DNA from: Anaerohabitans sp036788095
GTDB lineage: Bacteria > Zhuqueibacterota > Zhuqueibacteria > Residuimicrobiales > Residuimicrobiaceae
Direction of reading: 5' to 3'
Assembly (NCBI GenBank): GCA_036788095.1
Contig: DAIQOA010000265.1
Span: 1 to 5,143 of the forward strand
DNA: 5,143 bases
Each line of letters begins with the position of its first letter. The stretch's first letter is position 1. The notes beneath the pieces were generated by a model. It made no database searches and was not told where the DNA came from. It saw only the letters and a program-made list of their open reading frames with translations. The position numbers and the translations under genes were made by a program. Positions 1 through 5,143 of this stretch are shown piece after piece.

Positions 1-1472
1 TGCAGCTCGGGCGTGGACACGAACTGCTCGATCCCCTCCACGCCCATAAAGTAGCTGAAATGGGTGTTGCGGAACTCGGTCTTGAGACAGCGTTTCTGCT
101 GCTCCTTGACCCGACGCCGGGCCTCCAGGGCGATGCGGACGATCGACTCCAGATCCGCATCGGCAATGGGCATCTCCGGATCAGGATGCAGTAGCTTGAC
201 CAGACCGCTGATCGATTTATTCACCGCCTCGATGTCGCGGCCGCTCAAGGCGCCGCCCCAATTCACCCGCCCTTGAATGGCTGATAGCCGGCTGGTCTCC
301 CGCAGTTTGGTCCAGCATTCCGAGAGATAATCGCTGACCAGGCCAAAGTGATCGGTCAGATTCTCATGGGGATTTAGTTTGGGAAAATCCCACCCGGCTG
401 CGTAGGCATGAAGCCGGTCCATGAAGGCCGTGTCATCGCGCATCTCCTCCGGCAGAGGCGAAAGGAGATGGCCGATGCGCTGCTGCTGTTCGACATCGAC
501 GTCGAAATTTCCGACCATGACCATGCTGCCGGCAGCGCGGATGCTCTCCTTGCCGCGCGAAAACTCGCCCGAGGCCATGTAGCCCTTCATGATGTTGACA
601 CCTTCCTTGGAATCAAAGGAGATGCCGGAGATTTCGTCGAAGCAGACCACATCATAAAGACAGACTAGTCCGCGCTGGCCGCTGGCATTGTTGACGAACA
701 TCTTGGCCACGGTGGCCTTGCCGCCGGAGATGAGATGAGAATAGGGCGAAATCTGCTGATAGATATGGCTCTTGCCGGTTCCGCGCGGCCCCAATTCGAC
801 CAGATTGAAATTGCGCTCGACAAATGGGATCATGCGCATAAAGACCACCCATTTGGCTCGTTCGCTCAGCGATTCAGGCTCCAGACCGATGGAACGGATG
901 AGCAGATTCTTCCACTCTTCGGTTGAAAACGACTTGCGCGCGGCAAAAAGAAGATCCAGCACATCCGATTTGCTCAACTGGATGGCGCGCAGCGAATCGA
1001 TGGCAAAAGGCCGGCCGTACTGCTCCTGAGCGATGGTGGCATCGTACGACAGCGTCACTTCCGCATAAAAACCGTCGGTCAGCATGCGCTCGTGCTCGTG
1101 TACCAGGCGGTCGCTGATGCGCACATCGCGCAGCGTGAGACTGGGTAGCTCGGCCACATAGCTGTCCGTTTTCGCATCCAGCCGGGCGCGTACGATGTCG
1201 ATCACCTTGACCGATCCCTTTTCGCGCGCCCAGGATTGGAACAAGCCCTCCTGGCCGGTGCGCACCGTACGATCCTTGAGCTGCCTTTCGACGATCTGCA
1301 GGCCTTCTTCGATCTCATGTTCATTCACCGTGGCGCAGTATCGCCCGAGGAGGAATTCGACCACATAGGTCGGCACCGGATACTGGCGGCTGTATTTTCT
1401 CACCAGATCTTTGCGCACCAGATAGCCGTCAAATACAGAGGCGGCTTTTTTATCCAGAATATCGAGTTCCAT
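1..1472 (-). CDS. brxL: BrxL, BREX-system Lon-like AAA+ protein (3' end cut by window edge)
   Basis: BrxL is a BREX component that couples an AAA+ ATPase core to a C-terminal Lon-like domain; in characterised systems it acts in phage defence in the cytoplasm and binds DNA. From the ATG at 1472 the frame stays open for 490 codons to the window edge. The N-terminus has the family look (VRKDL, then PVPTYVVEFLLGRYCAT at about residues 33-47). The ATPase core is complete: Walker A GPRGTGKS at residues 228-235 (Lys234), Walker B VVCFDE at 275-280, sensor-1-like MVGNFD with Asn322, and a possible arginine-finger region MDRLHAY near Arg353. Family members are usually around 680 residues, so roughly the last 190, including the Lon-like domain and its Ser-Lys dyad, should lie beyond position 1. 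The gene starts one nucleotide after the pglZ stop (TAG-A-ATG), so the two are almost certainly cotranscribed and probably translationally coupled. Seen: motifs and spacing. Known from the family: the BREX role. Not seen: the C-terminal domain. Confidence 0.92.
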   Translation of the reverse strand, partial: MELDILDKKAASVFDGYLVRKDLVRKYSRQYPVPTYVVEFLLGRYCATVNEHEIEEGLQIVERQLKDRTVRTGQEGLFQSWAREKGSVKVIDIVRARLDAKTDSYVAELPSLTLRDVRISDRLVHEHERMLTDGFYAEVTLSYDATIAQEQYGRPFAIDSLRAIQLSKSDVLDLLFAARKSFSTEEWKNLLIRSIGLEPESLSERAKWVVFMRMIPFVERNFNLVELGPRGTGKSHIYQQISPYSHLISGGKATVAKMFVNNASGQRGLVCLYDVVCFDEISGISFDSKEGVNIMKGYMASGEFSRGKESIRAAGSMVMVGNFDVDVEQQQRIGHLLSPLPEEMRDDTAFMDRLHAYAAGWDFPKLNPHENLTDHFGLVSDYLSECWTKLRETSRLSAIQGRVNWGGALSGRDIEAVNKSISGLVKLLHPDPEMPIADADLESIVRIALEARRRVKEQQKRCLKTEFRNTHFSYFMGVEGIEQFVSTPEL

Positions 1473-1473
1473 T

Positions 1474-3801
1474 CTACTCTTTCCCTCCAACTGTGGTCAT
1501 ATGTTTTGCCAGAACCAGCCCGGTACTGTCACAGATCACCAGACTCACGACCGTTCCATCGAGTGCATCGTCGGCCACCAGCAGCGCCACATTGCCCTGT
1601 TCATCGATCTCTTTTGCGGTGGTGATGGATGAAGAGGGATCATTGGGCTTGGTTCGCAAATCGGCTTTGACATTTTCAACCGGATCGATCTGCACCCGGC
1701 AGCGCATGCCTGTCCATTGTATGCTCTTGAGGACGATGGCCACCGGCGCGCTGCTGCGAACGGCTTGTACGATCAGCTCCGGGATGAGGCATTCCTGCAG
1801 GCTCACGCCGCCATGGGCGTATTCGTGTCCTTTTTCAAAACAGTGGATGCCGGGCGCATGGGCGAAAGACTCGCGCCTGTTCCAGTGCCACGGCGCCGTG
1901 GGCATCTCCACATGGGCGCTCTCTTTGATGGTTGCGCAGCGCAGCCAACGGCTGGCGACCAGATATTTGGGCAGCTCCACTTTGGGGAATCCGCCGGGGA
2001 CGAGCAGCCAGCCATGATCGGTGACCAGGCGGATGCGCTCCCAGCCGGCTCTGAGCAGTTCCTGGATGCGCCCGGCCAGCAAGCCCAGCTGTTCTTCAAT
2101 CTGGTTCGCCAGGCCGGCGCCCAGATCGTGCCCCAATCGATCGAATTGGCCCCATTCGCTCCAGGCGCATGAGCCGGCGTTGGGGTCGCCGGTCTCGCTG
2201 CTCTCCAGCACCTGAAATCCCTGTTCCATCAATACTTTTTTGAACCGCTCATGGTTCAAGGACTGCCCGGAAGCGGTGAGGATGGGTGCAAAATCATCAC
2301 CGAGACCCTGGCCGGAGAGTGCCGGGGCAATGGGAGATATGGCGGGTTTGGCCGTCGCGGTCACCGTAGGCAGGGCGGACCAGCGACTCGAAAGTCTAGC
2401 GGAGCAGCTTTGCCCGCTCAGGATCTCCTGCAGACGCTGGGCCAGATCGAAACGCAGACCATCGGAAAAAAGCCAGCAGGTTTTTGCGTCGTTTTCTGCC
2501 GCTGCAGACCAGGGCAGGGGATGTGACTGCACCACCTTTTGAAAGTGTAGCGCAGATTTTTCCAGCCAGGGCAGATAGAGCGCGCGGATGGCTGCGCCCA
2601 CTGCTTTCCGGTCCTCGCTGCTGGACGCCGCGGACAGGGCCTGCCACACCGCCCGGTCGGCGAATTGACCGCTCTCCCGGTAGCGGCCGGCCATCTCTTC
2701 GGGCGTGGCGCCGCCGATGACTGCTGCCGTCTCCTCGGCTAAACGAAGTAAATGCTGCAAAGCTAGGGCCAGATCGGCCTGGCCCAGCTGCGCCCAAATC
2801 CAGGAGCGCCGCAAGCCATGTTGTTCCTCCAGCGTATTGATTTGCCGGCGGGCTTGATCATCGTGCATATCGCCTAAAGAGAGGAGCGCCTGGCGCAGGT
2901 TTTCTTCTTCCTTCTCATTTTCGTCCGGCCAGGGTTCTTTATCAAAGAGGAGTTGGCCGGTTGGTTTGGCGCGACGAAGCTGATCGTACAGAGTATTGTA
3001 AAGACCGGGGGCTTCCTTGACGCGCTGCCAGACGCCGCGCCAGTTGTCCTCGGACTGCAAACCCAGCTTTTCGGCGGCGACGAGTTCGCCATCCTTTTCC
3101 GGGTCAAAGCCGTAATCGGATTTGCAGCGCGAACAAAAAGCCGACCACCTGGGCTGATCCCAGGTCTCGCGGATTTTCCGGGGTTGGTCAAGCCAAGCCA
3201 GCAGGTCTCGCGGCGTATCCATGACCATCAGCTTGTCGAAATCCTCCGCCTCCAGCTTTTTTCCGATCAGCCGGGCGATGGGAGTGATGGCGAGTTGGGG
3301 CAGCGCGCCGAGCATGGCCTGATGCGTCTGACGATCGCGGCTGAGATCCAGTCCCAATCCCTCGTCGGAGACCAGAAAGGCTTCTACGGACCAGTCGCGG
3401 CCGTTGCGCTGCATCCAGACCGCGCCGCGATATTGCAGCTCCACCAAAGGCTTGAGCGCGTCCGGGCACGCTTCACCGGCGCGCAGGGTCTGCCGGCTGA
3501 TGCCGGGCAGATAGAGAATCGGCGTTTTGTTTTCCGGCAGGATGGACTCATCAAGCGCGCGATCCACGATGCAGCGCAGCCAGATGGCCGGGCCGGTTCG
3601 CTTCTCCGGTTCATAGTCGCCCAGCGTATAGAGCTCCGGTAGATGTGGATGCAGCAAGGGTGTCAGGGCTTTCCACTCACCCTCCGGATCGCACCAGAGG
3701 AGAGCGGCCGGGGCGACGCTATCGCCGGGGTGTGAGCGCGCGGCGGATACCAGTGATTTGCGCACGGCTTCAAGGAGAGTAGTATAGGGAGTCAAGGGCA
3801 T
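1474..3801 (-). CDS. pglZ: BREX-1 system phosphatase PglZ, type B
   Basis: PglZ is the signature BREX protein, a member of the alkaline phosphatase superfamily. Its substrate in defence is not settled. The 775-residue product has the type-B N-terminus: VAPAALLWCDPEGEW (29-43), then LYTLGDYEPEKRTGPAIWLR (57-76). A CxxC pair (Cys223, Cys226) sits in a Trp/Tyr-rich stretch. The PglZ catalytic fold follows: FSDGLRFDL (445-453) with likely metal ligand Asp447; LPTVTATAKP (477-486), with threonines where the superfamily nucleophile is expected; GHDLGAGLANQ (557-567); TDHGW (594-598) with Asp595 and His596 as metal ligands; and HGGVSLQE (663-670), His663 being another likely ligand. The frame is unbroken and the length fits the family, so the protein looks intact. 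ATG at 3801 lies 15 nt after the HEPN stop with only a weak ribosome site (GGAA 6 nt away, or GAGG further off). brxL follows after 1 nt. Family assignment is firm; individual catalytic residues are inferred from motif position. Confidence 0.95.
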   Translation of the reverse strand: MPLTPYTTLLEAVRKSLVSAARSHPGDSVAPAALLWCDPEGEWKALTPLLHPHLPELYTLGDYEPEKRTGPAIWLRCIVDRALDESILPENKTPILYLPGISRQTLRAGEACPDALKPLVELQYRGAVWMQRNGRDWSVEAFLVSDEGLGLDLSRDRQTHQAMLGALPQLAITPIARLIGKKLEAEDFDKLMVMDTPRDLLAWLDQPRKIRETWDQPRWSAFCSRCKSDYGFDPEKDGELVAAEKLGLQSEDNWRGVWQRVKEAPGLYNTLYDQLRRAKPTGQLLFDKEPWPDENEKEEENLRQALLSLGDMHDDQARRQINTLEEQHGLRRSWIWAQLGQADLALALQHLLRLAEETAAVIGGATPEEMAGRYRESGQFADRAVWQALSAASSSEDRKAVGAAIRALYLPWLEKSALHFQKVVQSHPLPWSAAAENDAKTCWLFSDGLRFDLAQRLQEILSGQSCSARLSSRWSALPTVTATAKPAISPIAPALSGQGLGDDFAPILTASGQSLNHERFKKVLMEQGFQVLESSETGDPNAGSCAWSEWGQFDRLGHDLGAGLANQIEEQLGLLAGRIQELLRAGWERIRLVTDHGWLLVPGGFPKVELPKYLVASRWLRCATIKESAHVEMPTAPWHWNRRESFAHAPGIHCFEKGHEYAHGGVSLQECLIPELIVQAVRSSAPVAIVLKSIQWTGMRCRVQIDPVENVKADLRTKPNDPSSSITTAKEIDEQGNVALLVADDALDGTVVSLVICDSTGLVLAKHMTTVGGKE
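1483..1488 (-). promoter_or_regulatory. Ribosome binding site of brxL inside the end of pglZ
   Basis: GGAGGG lies within the last codons of pglZ, 10 nt before the brxL ATG. The sequence between is purine-rich (AAAGAG), which may give a second, closer contact with the anti-Shine-Dalgarno. Its place inside pglZ fits translational coupling of the two genes. Confidence 0.6.
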
Positions 3802-3816
3802 ATCAAGTTCCGTACC

Positions 3817-4266
3817 TCAGAATGGATAATAATCGGGGTAATTTATTTTGATCCAGGTTCTCAAAGCGGAATATAATTCATGGGCTGTTTTGATGAGCTC
3901 TTTGGTCTCCTCACTGGATATGGATCCAGCAAAGTCATAGTCGCTTACATTTCGCTTGTTGCGGCAGCTGTCCAGATAATCTCGTATTTCTTTATACTCC
4001 TGCCCCATGGTAAGAGGGAGGCTTGAAATAACCCGGTAGTGCTCGCTGCCTCCTCTTTCGACACGATACCCACTGCAAAACAGTGCGACGACGCAACATT
4101 GACGCGCAGCGTTGTAAGCCATGGCAAAACGCCAATCTTCAGAAACGGCATCCTGCTCACAGTCCCTTAAATCGCGTTCGATGATCGCAATGAGGTTGTG
4201 TATCTCATCGCGACTTGTCATGTGCTTCTTGAGCCAGCCGTTCTTGTACCATTCGCTTAAACTCAT
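3817..4266 (-). CDS. HEPN-domain protein, putative toxin partner of the upstream nucleotidyltransferase
   Basis: HEPN proteins are small helical proteins, often RNases, that pair with MNT nucleotidyltransferases in toxin-antitoxin modules. In the studied pairs the MNT protein adds AMP to a tyrosine beside the HEPN active site. I place the start at the ATG at 4266 (149 residues, MSLSEWYKNGWLKKH...), because GGGGG at 4273-4277 is 6 nt away; the ATG at 4272 (151 residues) abuts that G-run. The N-terminal segment EWYKNGWLKKHMTSRDEI resembles the start of one HEPN family, so the later ATG at 4221 is unlikely. In 151-residue numbering, the core includes DWRFAMAYNAARQC (46-59), EHYRVISSLPLTMG (77-90) and the active-site-like CRNKRNVSDYD (103-113). 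The histidine of the usual R-x(4-6)-H motif is missing: Ser110 or Val109 is there, while Arg104 and Tyr112 remain. The gene overlaps the nucleotidyltransferase by 62 nt. The fold assignment is good. Toxicity is inferred and may be lost or altered. Confidence 0.85.
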   Translation of the reverse strand: MSLSEWYKNGWLKKHMTSRDEIHNLIAIIERDLRDCEQDAVSEDWRFAMAYNAARQCCVVALFCSGYRVERGGSEHYRVISSLPLTMGQEYKEIRDYLDSCRNKRNVSDYDFAGSISSEETKELIKTAHELYSALRTWIKINYPDYYPF

Positions 4267-4828
4267 CTTCATCCCCCATTACAAACAATAAGGGTTCTTT
4301 CAAAATAGATGCGACGAAATGATCGCCTCTGTGCATACGATTTAGCCATTCATCCTTGCCGAATACTTGATAGTTAACTTCTCTGGCCAATTTGGTGCGC
4401 AGCGCGGATACCACTGAGGCCACTCGGCGCAGAGGCGGCTGGCCGATGATCATCACATCAACATCGCTGGCTGGAGAAAATTCACCTCTCGCCATGGAAC
4501 CATAGATAAAGGCAAACTCGATGTTCCCGGCCACGGATTGCAGCTCTTCTTTTACTACATCCCGCAATCCCACTGTTTTGCGGAAAAGGGCGCTTAACTC
4601 TGAATAGATGGGATGTTCCTGATTGATGCCATAATAATGTTGTTTGCCGGAGATGCGCTTGTGCACCAGGCTGATCGCATGGAGATTTGCAAGTTCCAGG
4701 CTGATGGATCGCGGCGAGCACTGCAGCATGCCGGTCAGTTGACGTAGGTAGAATTCCTCACCCGGATGCATGAAAAAGATGGCTAAAAGATCGACGCGCG
4801 TTTGACTTGAAAAGAGCTGCTTGAGCAT
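4205..4828 (-). CDS. wHTH-nucleotidyltransferase (MNT-type) protein, putative antitoxin and autoregulator
   Basis: This 207-residue protein has two parts. Residues about 1-70 form an ArsR-like winged helix: YLRQLTGMLQCSPRSISLEL (27-46) covers the helix-turn-helix, and LVHKRISGKQHYYGIN (54-69) the wing. A linker of the type HPIYSELSALFRKTVGL (72-88) follows. Residues about 100-195 are a minimal nucleotidyltransferase of the DNA polymerase beta superfamily: FIYGSMARGEFSPASDVDVM (107-126) gives Gly110-Ser111 and the Asp122/Asp124 metal pair, and Glu150 is a candidate third acid. In known MNT-HEPN modules this enzyme is the antitoxin and transfers AMP from ATP to the HEPN partner; here that is inferred from family and position. 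The wHTH makes it longer than minimal MNT proteins and suggests DNA binding, perhaps to the repeats upstream. ATG at 4828 has GGAAG 7 nt before it. It overlaps the HEPN gene and leads the pglZ-brxL operon. Confidence 0.9.
   Translation of the reverse strand: MLKQLFSSQTRVDLLAIFFMHPGEEFYLRQLTGMLQCSPRSISLELANLHAISLVHKRISGKQHYYGINQEHPIYSELSALFRKTVGLRDVVKEELQSVAGNIEFAFIYGSMARGEFSPASDVDVMIIGQPPLRRVASVVSALRTKLAREVNYQVFGKDEWLNRMHRGDHFVASILKEPLLFVMGDEDEFKRMVQERLAQEAHDKSR
4273..4277 (-). promoter_or_regulatory. Ribosome binding site that decides the HEPN start
   Basis: A GGGGG run, read on the minus strand, ends 6 nt before the ATG at 4266 and directly touches the ATG at 4272. Normal spacing favours 4266. 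The site lies inside the coding region of the nucleotidyltransferase gene. Confidence 0.5.
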
Positions 4829-4835
4829 AATAGTA

Positions 4836-4840
4836 CTTCC
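4836..4840 (-). promoter_or_regulatory. Ribosome binding site of the nucleotidyltransferase gene
   Basis: GGAAG on the minus strand lies 7 nt before the ATG at 4828. It supports this start over any later methionine, and the full wHTH is only retained with it. Confidence 0.5.
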
Positions 4841-4882
4841 AGAGAGTGATAATTTTTTAATGTATGCTTAATTAATACAATC

Positions 4883-4899
4883 GTATGTAATTTACATAC
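4883..4899. promoter_or_regulatory. Perfect 17-bp palindrome, candidate operator
   Basis: GTATGTAA-T-TTACATAC is an inverted repeat with 8-bp arms and one central base, perfect over its length. It covers the predicted -10 element of the leftward operon. A dimeric winged-helix protein bound here would block RNA polymerase. The wHTH of the first operon gene is the natural candidate ligand, by inference only. Confidence 0.55.
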
Positions 4900-4917
4900 A
4901 ATAGATATTTCAGTCAA
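4889..4917 (-). promoter_or_regulatory. Predicted sigma70-type promoter of the MNT-HEPN-pglZ-brxL operon
   Basis: On the minus strand TTGACT (4917-4912) matches the -35 consensus at 5 of 6 bases and is followed after 17 nt by TAAATT (4894-4889), 4 of 6 for the -10. Transcription would start near 4882, leaving a leader of about 54 nt before the ATG at 4828. The -10 element lies within the 17-bp palindrome, as expected for a repressor-controlled promoter. The -10 match is weak, so the exact position is uncertain. Confidence 0.45.
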
Positions 4918-5022
4918 TACATTTATTATTCGCCTTGATCCTTTCCCAATTTTGCTAAAGCACGAAACGTACACACTCTGGCGGTTACAAATTATTCAGG
5001 TAAGCTACATTTACGATAGTTC

Positions 5023-5051
5023 TTGACATCGGGCCCTTTATTTTGCATATT
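5023..5051 (+). promoter_or_regulatory. Predicted sigma70-type promoter of the divergent gene
   Basis: TTGACA (5023-5028) is a perfect -35 element. After exactly 17 nt comes CATATT (5046-5051), 4 of 6 for the -10. Transcription would start near 5058, giving a leader of about 22 nt before the GTG at 5080, with a strong ribosome site in between. Confidence 0.5.
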
Positions 5052-5068
5052 CAATCAATCCAGTTTCT

Positions 5069-5073
5069 GGAGG
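5069..5073 (+). promoter_or_regulatory. Strong ribosome binding site of the divergent gene
   Basis: GGAGG lies 6 nt before the GTG at 5080. This spacing selects that GTG over the one at 5073, which overlaps the GGAGG itself. Confidence 0.45.
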
Positions 5074-5079
5074 TGGAAG

Positions 5080-5143
5080 GTGAATACCTTCGGGGCCCGC
5101 AAGGGCCTTTATTATCGCAAAGTTTATTCTTCCGCTTTCTCAA
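5080..5143 (+). CDS. Putative divergent gene, N-terminal 21 codons only (runs off right edge)
   Basis: From the GTG at 5080 the frame is open to the window edge and reads M-NTFGARKGLYYRKVYSSAFS. The case rests on ordered signals: consensus -35, 17-nt spacer, -10, short leader, GGAGG at 6-nt spacing, then an open frame. The peptide is too short to recognise; it is basic and shows neither a signal peptide nor a membrane segment. If real, it starts a unit transcribed away from the MNT-HEPN-pglZ-brxL operon and could share its control region. A GC-rich hairpin lies within its first codons. The main doubt is that 21 open codons easily occur by chance. Confidence 0.4.
   Translation, partial: MNTFGARKGLYYRKVYSSAFS
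5092..5109 (+). other. Short GC hairpin with GCAA tetraloop
   Basis: In the plus-strand RNA, GGCCC (5094-5098) and GGGCC (5103-5107) form a 5-bp all-GC stem closed by GCAA, a stable GNRA-type loop, and two G-U pairs can extend it. TTTATTAT follows, so a weak intrinsic terminator is possible, but the T-run is broken. The hairpin starts 12 nt after the putative GTG start and might influence initiation. It could also be accidental within a coding sequence. Confidence 0.25.

Larger units (their letters stand above)
4875..4923 (+). repeat. Three ATACAwT-like direct repeats at exact 21-bp spacing
   Basis: ATACAAT occurs at 4875-4881 and again at 4896-4902, and ATACATT at 4917-4923. The starts are exactly 21 bp apart, two turns of B-DNA, so all three face the same side of the helix. 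They flank and enter the predicted leftward promoter: one downstream of the -10, one in the spacer, one overlapping the -35. A further inverted TGTAT stands at 4861-4865. The middle copy overlaps the right arm of the 17-bp palindrome. The region is AT-rich, so chance is possible, but the exact phasing suggests an iteron-like array for cooperative binding of a regulator. Confidence 0.45.
4829..5079. other. AT-rich divergent promoter region
   Basis: This stretch of about 250 bases has no convincing gene of its own. It separates the leftward MNT-HEPN-pglZ-brxL unit from a probable rightward gene and is clearly richer in A+T than the coding DNA. The left part (4861-4923) is dense in TGTAT/ATACA elements and carries the leftward promoter; the right part (5023-5073) carries the rightward promoter and ribosome site. 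Between about 4925 and 5020 I see nothing I can name. A 63-codon leftward reading frame from 4974 runs into the nucleotidyltransferase start in another frame and looks like chance. Confidence 0.6.

Noticed and set aside
1236..2172. Several plus-strand frames of 100-174 codons opposite brxL and pglZ
   Set aside because: They are antisense to motif-bearing genes, overlap each other in different frames and have biased, low-complexity-like composition.
2953..3642. 229-codon plus-strand open frame opposite pglZ
   Set aside because: It lies wholly antisense to an unambiguous pglZ, its product resembles no family I know, and long antisense frames are common opposite GC-rich genes.
3802..3816. Possible terminator or promoter between the HEPN gene and pglZ
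   Set aside because: The gap is only 15 nt with no hairpin and no T-run; it looks like a normal intra-operon spacer.
4783..4974. 63-codon minus-strand frame across the promoter region
   Set aside because: It overlaps the nucleotidyltransferase start in another frame, covers the predicted promoter and operator, and its product looks like translated AT-rich intergenic DNA.
5031..5114. Two GGGCC(C)TTTATT-like copies at about 5031 and 5103
   Set aside because: A short imperfect match of about a dozen bases, with no further copy and no flanking symmetry; likely chance.
5124..5143. Minus-strand frame reading EKAEE then TAA, a possible end of an upstream gene such as pglX
   Set aside because: Only five codons are visible and the plus-strand start signals argue for a divergent gene. 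It remains the main alternative and needs sequence beyond 5143.
5073..5143. Alternative plus-strand GTG start at 5073
   Set aside because: It overlaps the GGAGG site, leaving no room for a ribosome binding site; the GTG at 5080 has ideal spacing.

Overview
The window holds the downstream end of a BREX-type phage-defence locus. Four genes are transcribed leftwards (minus strand): a winged-helix/nucleotidyltransferase (MNT-type) gene, a HEPN-domain gene, pglZ (the type-B form found with BREX-1-like systems) and brxL, which runs off the left edge. At the right edge a probable fifth gene is divergent (plus strand); only its first 21 codons are visible. No rRNA, tRNA, CRISPR array, insertion sequence or transposase was seen.

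Layout, right to left. 5080-5143: putative start of a divergent gene with its own promoter and a strong ribosome binding site. 4829-5079: an AT-rich divergent promoter region. It contains a perfect 17-bp palindrome and three direct copies of an ATACAwT-like element at exactly 21-bp intervals, all laid over the predicted promoter of the leftward operon. 4828-4205: MNT protein with an N-terminal wHTH. 4266-3817: HEPN partner, overlapping the previous gene by 62 nt. 3801-1474: pglZ, 15 nt after the HEPN stop. 1472-1: brxL, one nucleotide after the pglZ stop.

How they may work together. PglZ is an alkaline-phosphatase-superfamily protein and BrxL an AAA+/Lon-like effector; both are BREX components. 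The MNT-HEPN pair looks like a toxin-antitoxin module placed at the head of the same transcription unit. The wHTH fused to the nucleotidyltransferase is an obvious candidate for binding the operator-like repeats, so the pair could control transcription of the operon that includes pglZ and brxL. That last step is inference. The other BREX genes (brxA, brxB, brxC, pglX) are not in the window. Divergent transcription at the right edge suggests they do not simply continue upstream in the same operon.

Organism. The sequence is bacterial in gene density and signals. By rough hand counts of a few lines, pglZ/brxL are about 60% G+C and the MNT-HEPN part about 45%. This suggests a moderately GC-rich host and a separately acquired TA module. 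I cannot assign a phylum.
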